A stretch of DNA of 64,000 nucleotides, taken from NCBI GenBank assembly GCA_012656075.1, contig JAAKBF010000093.1, positions 1 to 64,000 on the forward strand, read 5' to 3'. The position numbers and the translations under genes are program-made. Positions 11,437 through 21,386 of this stretch are shown one piece after another. Each line of letters starts with the position of its first letter. The first letter of the stretch is position 1. The notes below the pieces were generated by a model, which saw nothing but the letters and a program-made list of their open reading frames with translations, searched no databases and was not told the DNA's origin. This stretch comes from Phytophthora hibernalis (taxonomy: Eukaryota; Oomycota; Peronosporomycetes; Peronosporales; Peronosporaceae).

Positions 11437-12868
11437 TGCAAGCTTAGCCGCCGCTCGCTTGGTTCGTTTTCCACCCCCAATGTCACATCAAGTCGCTTTT
11501 GCAGCGTCTGCACATGCCCAGCGTAGCTGATCAAGCTATCCTTCATCCAATTGCACGCGCAGAGAAATTGCTGTAAATCTCCTGCCGTGGACGGCAAAGG
11601 CATCTCGCGAAGGACAGCAATGCGCTGCGGGTCATGGCGGACACCGTCACCATCAATGATCTTGCCGCACCACTTCACCGACCGCTGAAAAGACTTGACT
11701 TTGCTGCACTCAATTTGAGTCCAAACTCGTTCATCAGCGAGAACAGTTCGCCGAGTTTCTCCAAATACGTATCCACGTCCTCAGCGTAGAGTAGCAGGTC
11801 GTTGATCCAAATCAGCAAATGCTTGTAGAGCAACTTGGCGAAACACCGCTCCATTGTTACTTGAAAATGTAGCGCAGCGTCACTGCAACCCTGCGGAACG
11901 CGCGTTGGTGTGTACACTTTCGAGTCGGTCATGTAGCTTAGGATTTCTTGGCTCGCCTTCGCAAGAGGGAGCTGCCAAAATCCTTTGATGAAGTCGAAAA
12001 GACCGAAGAAGCACATGCCTCGGACGTGTTCCGTGATCACCTGTAGTATCGGCATGACACCAGCAATGGGTTCTGTCTCGGTGTTGGCGGGCCGATAATC
12101 GCTGGTCTGTCTGAACTCGTCCTTGCCAGGCTTCTTGATCGGGAGGGCAGGACAAGCCCGCAGACTGGACGCGTTCTCATAGACCCAACCTAGTCGTACG
12201 AGCTCATCGTTGAATTCGTGCAAGAATTTCCGAACGTGTGGCGAGTACGCTCTCGGTTTACACCTGAAAGGCTTGGCGTCCTTTTTCATTCGGAGCTCAA
12301 GCGGCGGAACCTTGGCAGGAGGGTCAGGACCCAGATGGAGCCTCCAGACATCATACATGTAGACAATACTGCGAAGCTTGTCCTCTTTCTCAGGCGGGAA
12401 GCCGTTTGCCAGAGCAGTCGCAATCATCTTCTCCACAGCATGACGAACCTCTGCATCCGGTGTACAGCCCGCTCTGAAGTCATCGTCGAAAGCAATCGGG
12501 TCATCATCGTCCGTCCAAGAACGCTCGGCCAACTGTTCCAGTTGCTGGTCGACACTGATGCCTAGATCATCGAGGATGTCTTCACCAAGGATAAATTCAT
12601 CCTCGTCTTCGTCAATAACGAGCACTTCACACGGTTTTACTGGCCTCACAGGCCCTGCCGCAGTGTGCAACATGATCTGCAATTGTACGGACTGATGCGC
12701 CAAAAGCTCATGCCCGCCCACCGTCTTGCATACGATAGGCTGCATCAACGTGGTAGTTTTCCCAAGACCACCCAACTCCTCAAGCTCCTTCAGCTTTCGA
12801 TCACTAATGATGCTCTTTTCAGCCCCGGTATCGGCGCAATAGGGCATGGACAGCCTCTCTTCGAGCAC
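11433..12868 (-). CDS. Gypsy protease and reverse transcriptase
   Basis: The protease active site reads DTGAEKSII near the N-terminus. The reverse transcriptase fingers and palm follow (KKPGKDEFRQTSDYR, FDFIKGFWQLPL, RVPQGCSDA). The catalytic box reads WINDLLLY where related elements have an Asp-Asp pair, so one catalytic Asp is Asn. The thumb and connection continue in the short overlapping frame 11433-11678. As read, the enzyme is probably inactive. Confidence 0.85.
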
Positions 12869-12916
12869 AATTGTCTTGTCATGCTTAGAAAGGCAGTCTT
12901 TTATGCGCCTTAACCT

Positions 12917-13923
12917 TCACGCGTCAGCATTCGATCGTCGTGAACCCTTGTCATTATCGCGACGTTCGTGCTTCTTGCGCAGCAGCTCCTTCTTCTCGTC
13001 AGCGGAAGCATTTGGGCAGCGAACTAACCAATGATCACCCTTGTACTTCAGGCAGCCTCCGGTCGGCGGGTTTGGACTCCCTCGATTCCCGGTGTTCTTG
13101 CGGTAAGCAGCTTTATCAGGATGCTTTTCGTTGCTGCGCTCCACCTTTCGGTGTTTCGATCGAGGTTGGAACGCTTCACGATCTTGCATGGCTCCTTTTG
13201 GCTTTCGCTCATTTTGATCTTTAGAACGAGTGCGCTTATGACGCTGAAAGTCACGGTCCTGCTCAAAGGCCTTGTCTAGTATGATCTTGAACAGTTCCTT
13301 TTCGTCCCCCTCAGCTGACATGGCCTGATACTTGATGATGGTCGCCACTTCATCTCGCAGATCCCGTGGTTGGAGTGACTCCACCATTAGCTTGCACTTC
13401 AGACGGAGCCCTTCGTTCCCGGTGAAGAACTCTTGCCAGCCTTGCTCCTCGATGAACTCCCTGCTTCTAGCAAAGAATTGCATCACCCGCTCCTTCACGT
13501 CACTCTCTGCCATGTCGATTGTGACGTTCTCTTTGAAGAGCGCGGCAACATCTGGAACAGAATAGTTCTTAACCGACGAAATGATCTCGTCGACCTTGGT
13601 GAATATGAGCTCGTCGCTGACCATCTCGATGTCGACGTTCCAGTCGAATTCACACCAGACCTCAAGAAGTCGCTTGTTGAACGACTTCTTCACACTCACA
13701 AGCACCTCCGCCATCTTGTCGGCATCATTGCTGCACCTCATCGCTACCTCATCTTCGTACTCACGACGAAGCTTTCGCCAGTGCACCAGGGCAGCGTGCG
13801 AAGTGCTCTTTAGTTGAGGAGCAGCGAGCGGCATGAACAAAGCCACAAGCACAGTTGAATTTCCCACAGCGTCCGCCGTGGAAGGAGCCGAAGGCGTCGG
13901 GTTGTTGCGAGTCGATATTGTCA
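12917..13923 (-). CDS. Gypsy gag-like protein with a degenerate zinc knuckle
   Basis: I chose the ATG at 13923, about 30 bp inside the 5' LTR; the open frame itself extends into the LTR. The body is helical and charged with a basic linker, and ends with one zinc-knuckle-like motif, CLKYKGDHWLVRC. The second Cys of the usual C-x2-C-x4-H-x4-C is Tyr here. It is followed directly by the protease frame. Confidence 0.75.
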
Positions 13924-13952
13924 TCTTGACCTGAGCACTGCTAAAGAATTCT

Positions 13953-14373
13953 TTGTAGTAGGTCACACTTGAAAAATGCGAACACAGTCGGGGGAAGCTG
14001 GCACTTCCTTCAGGTTCTTGCCGAGTGTATTGCGCTTGCCGGCTTGGTAGTAAAGGTAAAAGTGAGAAAGAAAACATGCACGCCGACTAGCTGCTCTACA
14101 TCGCCTTCACTAGCGTCCCAGTGAAGACGCTCTACTCGACCATCCTACAGATGTTGTCTACCTGCACCAGCTTGAGTCGGCGAGGGCATGCCAGCGAAGA
14201 CCTCGTGTCTGCTGAGCCACGAGTCGGTGGCTGCGGTCTTCATCTTCAATACCGCAGCCCCGAGAGCCGCAGCACCATGGCTGACTGCAACCAGGTGCTG
14301 CTTCCTGCTGCCATTGCCACACTCGACTGCATTGCGTGGTCGTGGTTGGGCTTTCATGCCGCCACCCACTACA
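13953..14373 (-). repeat. 5' LTR of the Gypsy element (right copy)
   Basis: 421 bp, about 99% identical by eye to 8708-9127. It is the 5' LTR because the element is read on the - strand. No TGG-type tRNA primer site follows it. Confidence 0.9.
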
Positions 14374-14378
14374 GGATA
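14374..14378. repeat. target-site duplication GGATA, right copy
   Basis: Exact repeat of 8703-8707. Removing the element and one copy restores an open reading frame across the insertion point. Confidence 0.9.
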
Positions 14379-15894
14379 CGAACAACGAGCTCACAGCAAG
14401 AAAAGTGTTTGGGCTACTCATGAGATTTCTCTTTGACATTGCTGAACGAAATCAACAAATCACACCCGATGCCTTCAAAGTGAAATTATCAGGTCAAGAT
14501 CCGGGATTAGTTTATTTGTTGTGTGAAGCGACAATGCCAACCATCGATTTCGAAGCCATGTGCTCATCCATAGTGTACACGCAGAGTGTAAAGAAGTTAT
14601 CACTTTGGAGATTGATCCTTGGGACCAAACCAACCGAGATCATTGGTGGATGTGGCTGGCTTACGCTTTGTTTTCGAAACGAGCACGTGCGTATTCTTCT
14701 GTTGAAGTTTGGATTCTGCCTTATCTTGGCAGGATGAATACATCAGACATAAGCGCATTCACGTCTGTGCATACAAGTGAACATCCAGAAGAATTACTAT
14801 TTCGTACTCCTCGAGGTCAGGTCGAAGCGAGAGATGCAGTTTTGAGAAGCGGAGCTCCTGTTCGTTGGAATTTTGATAACGATGGAAATCCTGTTGTAGA
14901 TTCTTCTACGCTGACATTTGATACACCAATACCGTTCGTACGCACGTTCAGTGATGACGGAGTGAGTGAATGTGTAAATGTACTAGTTCCTGGATTTAGT
15001 CGATGTCAGGTTCAGCGCCGCGATTTAGACTTCCAGGAAGAAGTTTTGACCGTGGAAGATACTCCTCGTGCGTTGATATCGCTCACACTAGACATGTTTG
15101 CGGATGAGATGACAAGTTTTAACGGTTTGATACCCTTTATCGAGACTGTTGGCCCTTCGCTGAAGACACTTACGCTTAAGGGCCCAAAATTCGGTGCGCA
15201 GTACAACCTGGGCCATAATGCAGTCATGCGAAGCTGCCCAAACCTGCAAGAACTCACGATGGAACGACTCTTAGGCGCTGTGCATCTCGACTTCAGCGAT
15301 TACCGTAGTTGCAGCAAGGCAGTACCAGAGTTGAATATTCCATGGGACGATGTCACAAAATTCGCGAAGGCTTTGTGTGATCCAAGCAACCCATTCACGA
15401 AATGTGCTCGGCGTCTTCGTGTAAATTTGCGAACGCGCCTTATTCCAGCGGCGATATTCCGAGCTGGCCTCGCACCAAACTTTGAGTACTACGTGGATGC
15501 AATTTTGGAGATGCTGGAGGATAACCAGAGACTGGAATACGTTGAGGTTTCGTCCCCGTACTTCGAATTCTGCGAATAATTCAGGATGTTTCACCGCCAG
15601 CCGATTTATCGACAACTCCAACCGTTACCCATAAAGTGCAAAGCCGCTTTCTTGAGTGTGCTAAATTCTCCCAGAATGTTCATGAAAGAGCAAAAGACTG
15701 AAAGGGTGCAAGGAGTCCGACAGGTTCGTGTTTCTGGAGTGATCGAGCAGCACGTGCTGTCGGAAATCTTTTCATTTGCGGCACCGCCTACCATCCGACA
15801 GGTAAACTTTTGGTCGGCCCAACCAATTGCCGCAGAGGTTGAGCAGCAAGGCGAACAAGCCCAACAAGGACAAGAAGGACAACCAGGGGCGTAA
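14374..15894 (+). pseudogene. 3' part of the gene split by the Gypsy element
   Basis: Continues the frame of 8527-8707 directly after the target duplication (TNNELTARKVFGLLM). A frame change follows near 14590, then a long open stretch to 15576 with weak leucine-rich character (GPSLKTLTLKGPKF, CPNLQELTMERL). An in-frame TAA at 15577-15579 is followed in the same frame by FRMFHRQPIYRQ and CKAAFLSVLNS up to 15894. The internal stop is not in a homopolymer, so it supports real decay. The family resembles multicopy Phytophthora hypotheticals; function unknown. Confidence 0.6.
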
Positions 15895-15971
15895 CAGTAA
15901 GTAGGACGAGAGCTCGTACGAAAGGGAGGAATGAAATCGTTGGCCATGCTCGAGTATCTTAATGACCCAAA

Positions 15972-16045
15972 GTTGTGGTACACGTTGAAGTTGACCTTCA
16001 CTCACCAAAATGTTGTGGTACAAGTTGAAGTTGACCTTCACTCAC
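15972..16045. repeat. two-copy tandem repeat, period 40 bp
   Basis: The unit starts GTTGTGGTACA and contains GTTGAAGTTGACCTTCACTC. The second copy starts at 16012. It lies about 130 bp upstream of the VWA gene. Confidence 0.8.
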
Positions 16046-16175
16046 TGTATCAGAGATCTCACATGTTTTTCCACCCACCTGCCGCGAGCTCTCCACCCGC
16101 TGGAGCTGCTCATTCTCCAATTTGCTTTTGAGCAACTAACCACTCCACCTCAAGGTCTATCACTTCACAGATATC

Positions 16176-18925
16176 ATGCTCAACCTCGTGTTCCTGCTCG
16201 ACATCACTGGCTCCATGGGCAATGAGCTGAACGGCGTGAAGGAGACTGTGCGCCACCTCGTCGCTTCGGTGTTCGAAGAGGAGTACGCCGTCATGATCAC
16301 CATCATCACGTTCACGGAGAGCTCGCAAGGCTGCTTCGTGACGAACCACAGCTTTACAGAAGGAGAAGAGGCGATGGCCTTCATCACCTCAGTGAAGCTG
16401 TGTTGTCCTCCTGGTCACCCGACTGTGAGTGCCAATGGCGGAGACGGCGACGAGAACCAGAAGGCAGCCTTCGCCGAGCTGCTGACGCTGGACAACACCA
16501 TGCCCACCATCGCTTTCCTGATCACAGACGCAGGCTCACACCTCCTTGCAGAGACCCGAACGCAGGAAGCGAAGCACGAGATTAACTTCCTCAAGGAGAA
16601 GCACTCGATCACGGACTCGGACATGTTCAACGTGCTGGCCTTGGTGCAGGCGCACTTTGAAGGAAACCTCATTGTAAACATCGTCAAGTACGTCAAGAAC
16701 AGCGACCACAGGATGTACGGAAGCATCGCCAAGAAGTTCGACGGAGTGCTCATTGAACCCAAGGTGCGCGCCGCCACACAGCTAGCGGCAGGTCTTATGG
16801 TCACCCTTTCCATGATGTTCAATCGCTGCGCAGGAGGAACGTTCGCAGGTTCCACTGAGGAAGAGGCTCCTAGCGAGTTGAGCTTGGACACGTTCATCTT
16901 CTACGACCTGGAAGGCTTCAGCATTCCGTCTTGCGAGGCAGACGTCAGGAATAATTCCATCCCGGTGGCAGGAAACACACGCGACGTGCTCTTTGCCTTC
17001 CTTGATCGAGCTACAGTCGTGGTTGGGGATCGGTTTGCGAAGCGTGCAATCGCAGCGTCGGGTTTGCGCGAGCAAGTGGAGTTGTTGATCATCATTGCGC
17101 AGTACCTCACGGGAAAGCTGGGCTACAACGACGCCCTGGATCGAGCCACAGCACTCGTCGAGAAGATTCGAGACTTGCTGCCTGAAGATAACCAGAACCA
17201 CCTGAAGCTCACCGCGGAGTCTCTGCCAGGTGTGTTGCAGCAAAAGATCAACACTTCCAGTGAGTTGGAGGCGTCCATCAGTGCGATCACTCTCCTCACG
17301 ACGCAAGAGGCGACGGAAGATGCGTTGGAGGAAGACGACGTGTTTGATCCGAAGTCAGTTCTTAAGTCAGTGGCAAGCTTGTTCCTTGCTCACCTGGCCG
17401 TACTGCAGCTTCCGGAGAAGAACGGCAAGCCGGACTTCATGGACGCGTGGTCGGCCGTCATCACCAAGATTTCCCCAGACGTGGTGACAGCGAGTGACTT
17501 CCTGACACTCATCGGCAGCGAGGAAGCCACCGGAGGGTTGAGCATTCGTACCCGGGACTACAACTACGCTCAAATGGTAGCTGATCCTGACGATGCACTG
17601 GGTAGCGCTCTTGTTCGTGCGGCGTCAGGCACTCAGGTGCTTGACATCCTGACGGGTTTGCTATCGGGTGCTCCTGCTGGTTTGTTCTGCCCGAACATGT
17701 TTCGTGGCACAGTGTCCGCTTCGCTGATGGCTCTGATCGAGCAGCGAGACGAACCTTTGAGCGATTTTCAGTGGGAACTCGTGGCCAAGCTTGTGCACTC
17801 GGTTCGTCTCGTCATGAGCAGCGTCAAGCCTCTGTCGAAGATGCCTGTCAATCCGGAAGCAGCTATGGGGAAGCTGCTGTTCTTCCTGCTTCGTCGTTCA
17901 GAAGGAAAGCTCGACGGCGAGGCCCTCCTGGCAGTGCTGAAGGAGCTACTGGCTACGCGCGTGCACAAGTTCATCCGATTCAATGAGACCCGATACCTGG
18001 CGCTGGTGGAGCGTATGGTCGGGTACACACACGATGCCATCGTAGAAGACGCCTTCGACCCGCACGCGCTGGACCAGGATGTTTGGAGGTTTGGTCCAAA
18101 GAAGGCAGCGAAGTTTGCAACCTCGACGCAATTTTTCCAGGCGTTCGAGCGGTGTGCCAACAACCTCATCCGTTGTGTGGCCGTCCATCCGAAAAAGTAC
18201 AAGGACGAAGTTCAAGTGGTGTTGACGTTGCAGGAGGTGTGGCCCACGTGCACTGAGGAGCTTCCCAAGTTCCTACTGCTGCAAAAGCGGTCGGCTCGCT
18301 ATCGTATCGTACGAGATGCAGCCGCAGCGGAGGGAAAGATCAACTGGGAGCTGAACAACACCTTGGACGAACCTCTTGGCAGTGCGACGTATGCGAGCCT
18401 CGCTATGCAGCTTTTGCGCAAGAAACACGATGCGTTCCTACGGGAGCTGCGTGAACGTCGCGCCAACGAAGCGGCCGAGCAGAGGTGGAGTCGAGCGCTG
18501 AAGACAGCGCGGGCGTCAACCATGGAGCAGTTTCTGGACAAGGTGGCGCTCATTCGGGACTCCGCCAGTCAGGAGCACAAGCTACTCTGGAAGGCGATGA
18601 AGCAGCTTGGAACCGGCGACAAAAGGAGGTCGATCTCTATGAAGAGAAGCTGCAGGTGCTGATCACGGGTCGACTGGAGGTGAGTGGAGGACAGTTCGAC
18701 GTTGTCTTCAACCGTGGCAACCTGCACCCGCACCCGGACAAGATTGCGCTTTTGAGTGAAGAGTTCCAAGGTAAACTGCGCGAGCTCCGACGCAAGTACG
18801 ACTGGCCGATCCAGCACAAATACCGCGATGGCAAGGCCAACCGCAATGGCCACTCCAACAAGAAGCCGTCGGAGTGGGCGAAGAAGCGCTCGAATGCCGA
18901 GAAGACCTTCTGGGAGGACAACTGA
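16176..18925 (+). CDS. von Willebrand factor A-domain protein
   Basis: About 915 residues. The VWA fold opens almost at the N-terminus: FLLDITGSMG carries the metal-ion-dependent adhesion site (Asp9, Thr11, Ser13). It continues through VMITIITFTESSQG and AFLITDAGSH, as in the VWA domains of alpha-kinase-type (Vwk) proteins. The rest, about 650 residues, is helical with no domain I can name. No signal peptide or membrane segment is visible, so it is probably cytosolic. The first ATG in the frame was used. A frame change at 18621-18624 (a run of A) shifts the last 100 residues into the next frame, which ends at 18925 with a basic tail; this looks like a one-base sequencing loss. Confidence 0.75.
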
Positions 18926-18968
18926 GTTGCTTTACATGTACTAGTACGTCAACATGAATAAATAATTG

Positions 18969-19213
18969 CGGTGGTGTGTTTGTTGAGTCTTGCTTCCAGA
19001 TGTAAACGCATCGATTGAGTGTAGCCATGTGCCGCGAAGAGACGCGAGCCATGTTGAAGCTGTATGACTCGTACATTCAGCTGCGCACAGTGAGGGACAC
19101 ACCAGCAGGTGGGTGCCAATTACCAAGGGATCTTTGAGGTTGATCGAGGCCAAGCGAGCAGCGATGGCTGTGAAAACTATGCAGGACACACTGCAGAACG
19201 CGATGCGAGAGAG
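18969..19213 (+). pseudogene. partial copy of the 5' end of the Sfi1/GAF gene
   Basis: Matches the reverse complement of about 35710-36290, including sequence upstream of that gene's start (GGTGGTGTGTTTG, then GTGTAGCCAT). Shared coding landmarks are LYDSYIQ and EAKRAAMAVKTMQ. The copy lacks roughly 230 bp between these two blocks and diverges after 19213. No functional product is likely. Confidence 0.85.
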
Positions 19214-19388
19214 CTTAGCTTTCGCGTTGGGGACTGTGCTGCAAGAGTCACCTCTCAACGTTGATACTATCAACTTGATAGCAGAGAAAGGCTGCGAGAG
19301 CCACGATGAAGTTTTGCGTTATAGAATGAAGTTGGCTCTACAGTAGAAGTACGGTGTCTTAAACCTTAGTTCAATCTTCAATTTACCT

Positions 19389-19476
19389 CAAGCTCCGCAA
19401 GCCCCACAAGCTCCGCAAGCCCCACAAGCTCCGCATGCCCCACAAGCTCCGAAAACCCCGCAAGCTCCTCGTGCTC
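19389..19476. repeat. short tandem repeat CAAGCTCCGCAAGCCCCA
   Basis: Units of about 9 bp (CAAGCNCCN) repeat about nine times and would encode Gln-Ala-Pro in one frame. Confidence 0.75.
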
Positions 19477-20131
19477 CACGTTCATCTCAAGCACAGCTTT
19501 CGCGCGTCACCGGATCCGATGGACACGACGAAGCTTCCACCCCATAGCGACAGCTGCAACGAGGAGCATGGTGACATGCTGTTCGAGCCAACAGCATACA
19601 TCATTTCTCCAGAGGCTCAGGAACAAGTCGCGGCTTCAACATTTTGCATTGTAGACGAGAAAACAGGCACTCGCATTGGAGTGGGTGTATTTTCTCGGGA
19701 ACACGAGCAGTAACCTGTCCCACAACTTGTCCGAAGAGCACAAAGTGGGGAGTCAGATTTCAATCGTGATGGACGAAGGACCGGATACACTCACGGTCCT
19801 TGAACTGGATGACGAGTTCGATTTTGTGGTTCCGGAGTCTTCAACCACCAAGCGGGTCCTTTCGCCATGGAACGGAGCTCCAGAGAAGCTTCTCGGTTTC
19901 AGAAACCTGGTGTTCGCCTCCTACAGAAACGGCATTGACGGCTTTCAAGACACCTCCATGAGACAGTTGGCGTATTCCGACGCGTCCTGTATAACCATCT
20001 CGAGTGACAAAAGGAAGATTATGTACTCATGTGCAACGTACGCTGGCGACTTTGCTGGCGCCCCACTTGTTTTGGAGAATGGATCGCTAGTTGGAATTCA
20101 CGTGAACACCATACAACTCACTCTGCAATAA
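19389..20131 (+). pseudogene. trypsin-like serine-protease homologue, broken, catalytic serine lost
   Basis: Starts with Gln-Ala-Pro triplets (frame of 19389), then shifts to a frame containing FCIVDEKTGTRIGVGV (to about 19690), then after one or two further slips runs from SHNLSEEHKVG to the stop at 20131. The fold is that of small chymotrypsin-like proteins. The expected catalytic His lies in SHNL. The expected Gly-Asp-Ser-Gly motif reads GDFAGAPLV, so the nucleophile is missing. Such inactive relatives occur in oomycetes. The slip at 19690-19693 is in a run of T. No convincing signal peptide is seen. Confidence 0.5.
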
Positions 20132-20532
20132 GGCTGCCCTCAAAACCAGGACTACCAACGATCGCACGGAGAATCTGGAGACTTCAGCGACATTTCTTCA
20201 CGCGAGCGGGTTTGTGCAAGCGTGCTCAACAATTTTACTGCATGACAAACTAAGCGAATGAATCATCAAAGAGCAACAACAGTTGTTGGCAGGTCCATCC
20301 GATATTGTCGACAACATGATTTGCAGATGGACGCCGAAAACAACAAAAGACAAAAGAAAACTTGGAGATTCTCAGTGACCAAGGTCTGTTTGCCATAACA
20401 GACTATCCAACTCTACCGAGCGCTAGAAGCAACACTGTCAAGCATGAAACACCAAAATAAATACCTCTTCGTCATTTTCTTTTAATTTTCCGTTGTGGTG
20501 CCAGAAGAGTACATGTAGTAATTGATGGCAGA
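20132..20532. other. gene-free stretch before the piggyBac element
   Basis: AT-rich, with only short open frames. I see no gene, RNA or repeat here. Confidence 0.5.
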
Positions 20533-20951
20533 TTAACCCCTACAGCCCGAAGCGATTTTTGTTTTTTCTAAATTGCATATGCATCATTATTTGACGTGGT
20601 ATTTATATATAAAGGGATGGGGGTAGTTGATGGGTCTGGACAAAGTCGAGCGTAAATGGACATGGACAAAGCTAAGCTGCATTTAAACTACCATTCGGGA
20701 GCGAAATATACCCGGTTAGTTATGCATTATGCGAATGGAAGAGACAGAAGCAGTACAGAAACGGAATATATGCGCCGGTTTATATAGCTCGTAGAGCTCC
20801 AATTTTCCGAAATTTGGAGATGGAACTTCCCATACAAAGTTTCATATCCTCAGGCGGGGTGTCACCCTCATTAACTAACGCAATCAGTTGATGGCTTCCT
20901 GCAGGCATAACCAAGTTGAATGAAAAAACATTTGTAAAAGACCCCTACTGA

Positions 20952-21329
20952 CTGGACACACTACCAGATGAGCAAACACAGCCCAAGCGTCGCCAGCGAG
21001 CGTGCAAGATCAGCTCGCTTCTACGAGTCGGGGACAAGCGCGCAACGACGACATCCTTCTTCTGTGACGAATGCAGCGAGGCTGGGCCGATATTCCTGTG
21101 CATGAAGCCGCGCCGCCAGATCCGTGGGGTGGCGATGACTTGTTGGGATATTTGGCACCGAGAGTGGGTGAATGGCAAGCTGATCCCTGCGGACACTGGA
21201 AGAAGTATCAGATTGCGTCGGATTGGCGACCCAACTGCAGGAGCACCTTCTACCCCAGGTACACCCGTCCCACCACTGACTCCTCTTGCTACGGCTAGCA
21301 GAAACAAACGGCGTAGGACGGACGACTAG
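20952..21329 (+). pseudogene. Cys-rich C-terminal module of a piggyBac transposase, inverted relative to the catalytic part
   Basis: Reads KRRQRACKISSLLR, then TTTSFFCDECSEAG, LCMKPRRQ and MTCWDIWHREW up to a stop at 21327-21329. This is the zinc-binding end found after the DDE domain in piggyBac transposases. The second cysteine of the first pair is Ser (CKIS). It stands tail-to-tail with the - strand transposase that ends at 21387, which lacks this module. Confidence 0.75.
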
Positions 21330-21386
21330 ATGGTAAACTGCATATTGGCTCAAAAAGTAGCTTGAGGTTGCTCTTTGCGCAAATTT

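Larger units (their letters stand above)
8708..14373 (-). mobile_element. Ty3/Gypsy LTR retrotransposon, 5,666 bp, chromodomain-bearing integrase
   Basis: The element is bounded by near-identical LTRs (8708-9127 and 13953-14373) that begin TGTAGTAG and end CCACTACA. A perfect 5-bp target duplication flanks it. Coding runs on the - strand in the order gag, protease, reverse transcriptase, RNase H, integrase, chromo-like module. This order (integrase after RNase H) defines Ty3/Gypsy. The two LTRs differ at only about five places (three substitutions, two single-base indels), so insertion is recent. It sits antisense inside a cellular gene. Confidence 0.93.
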
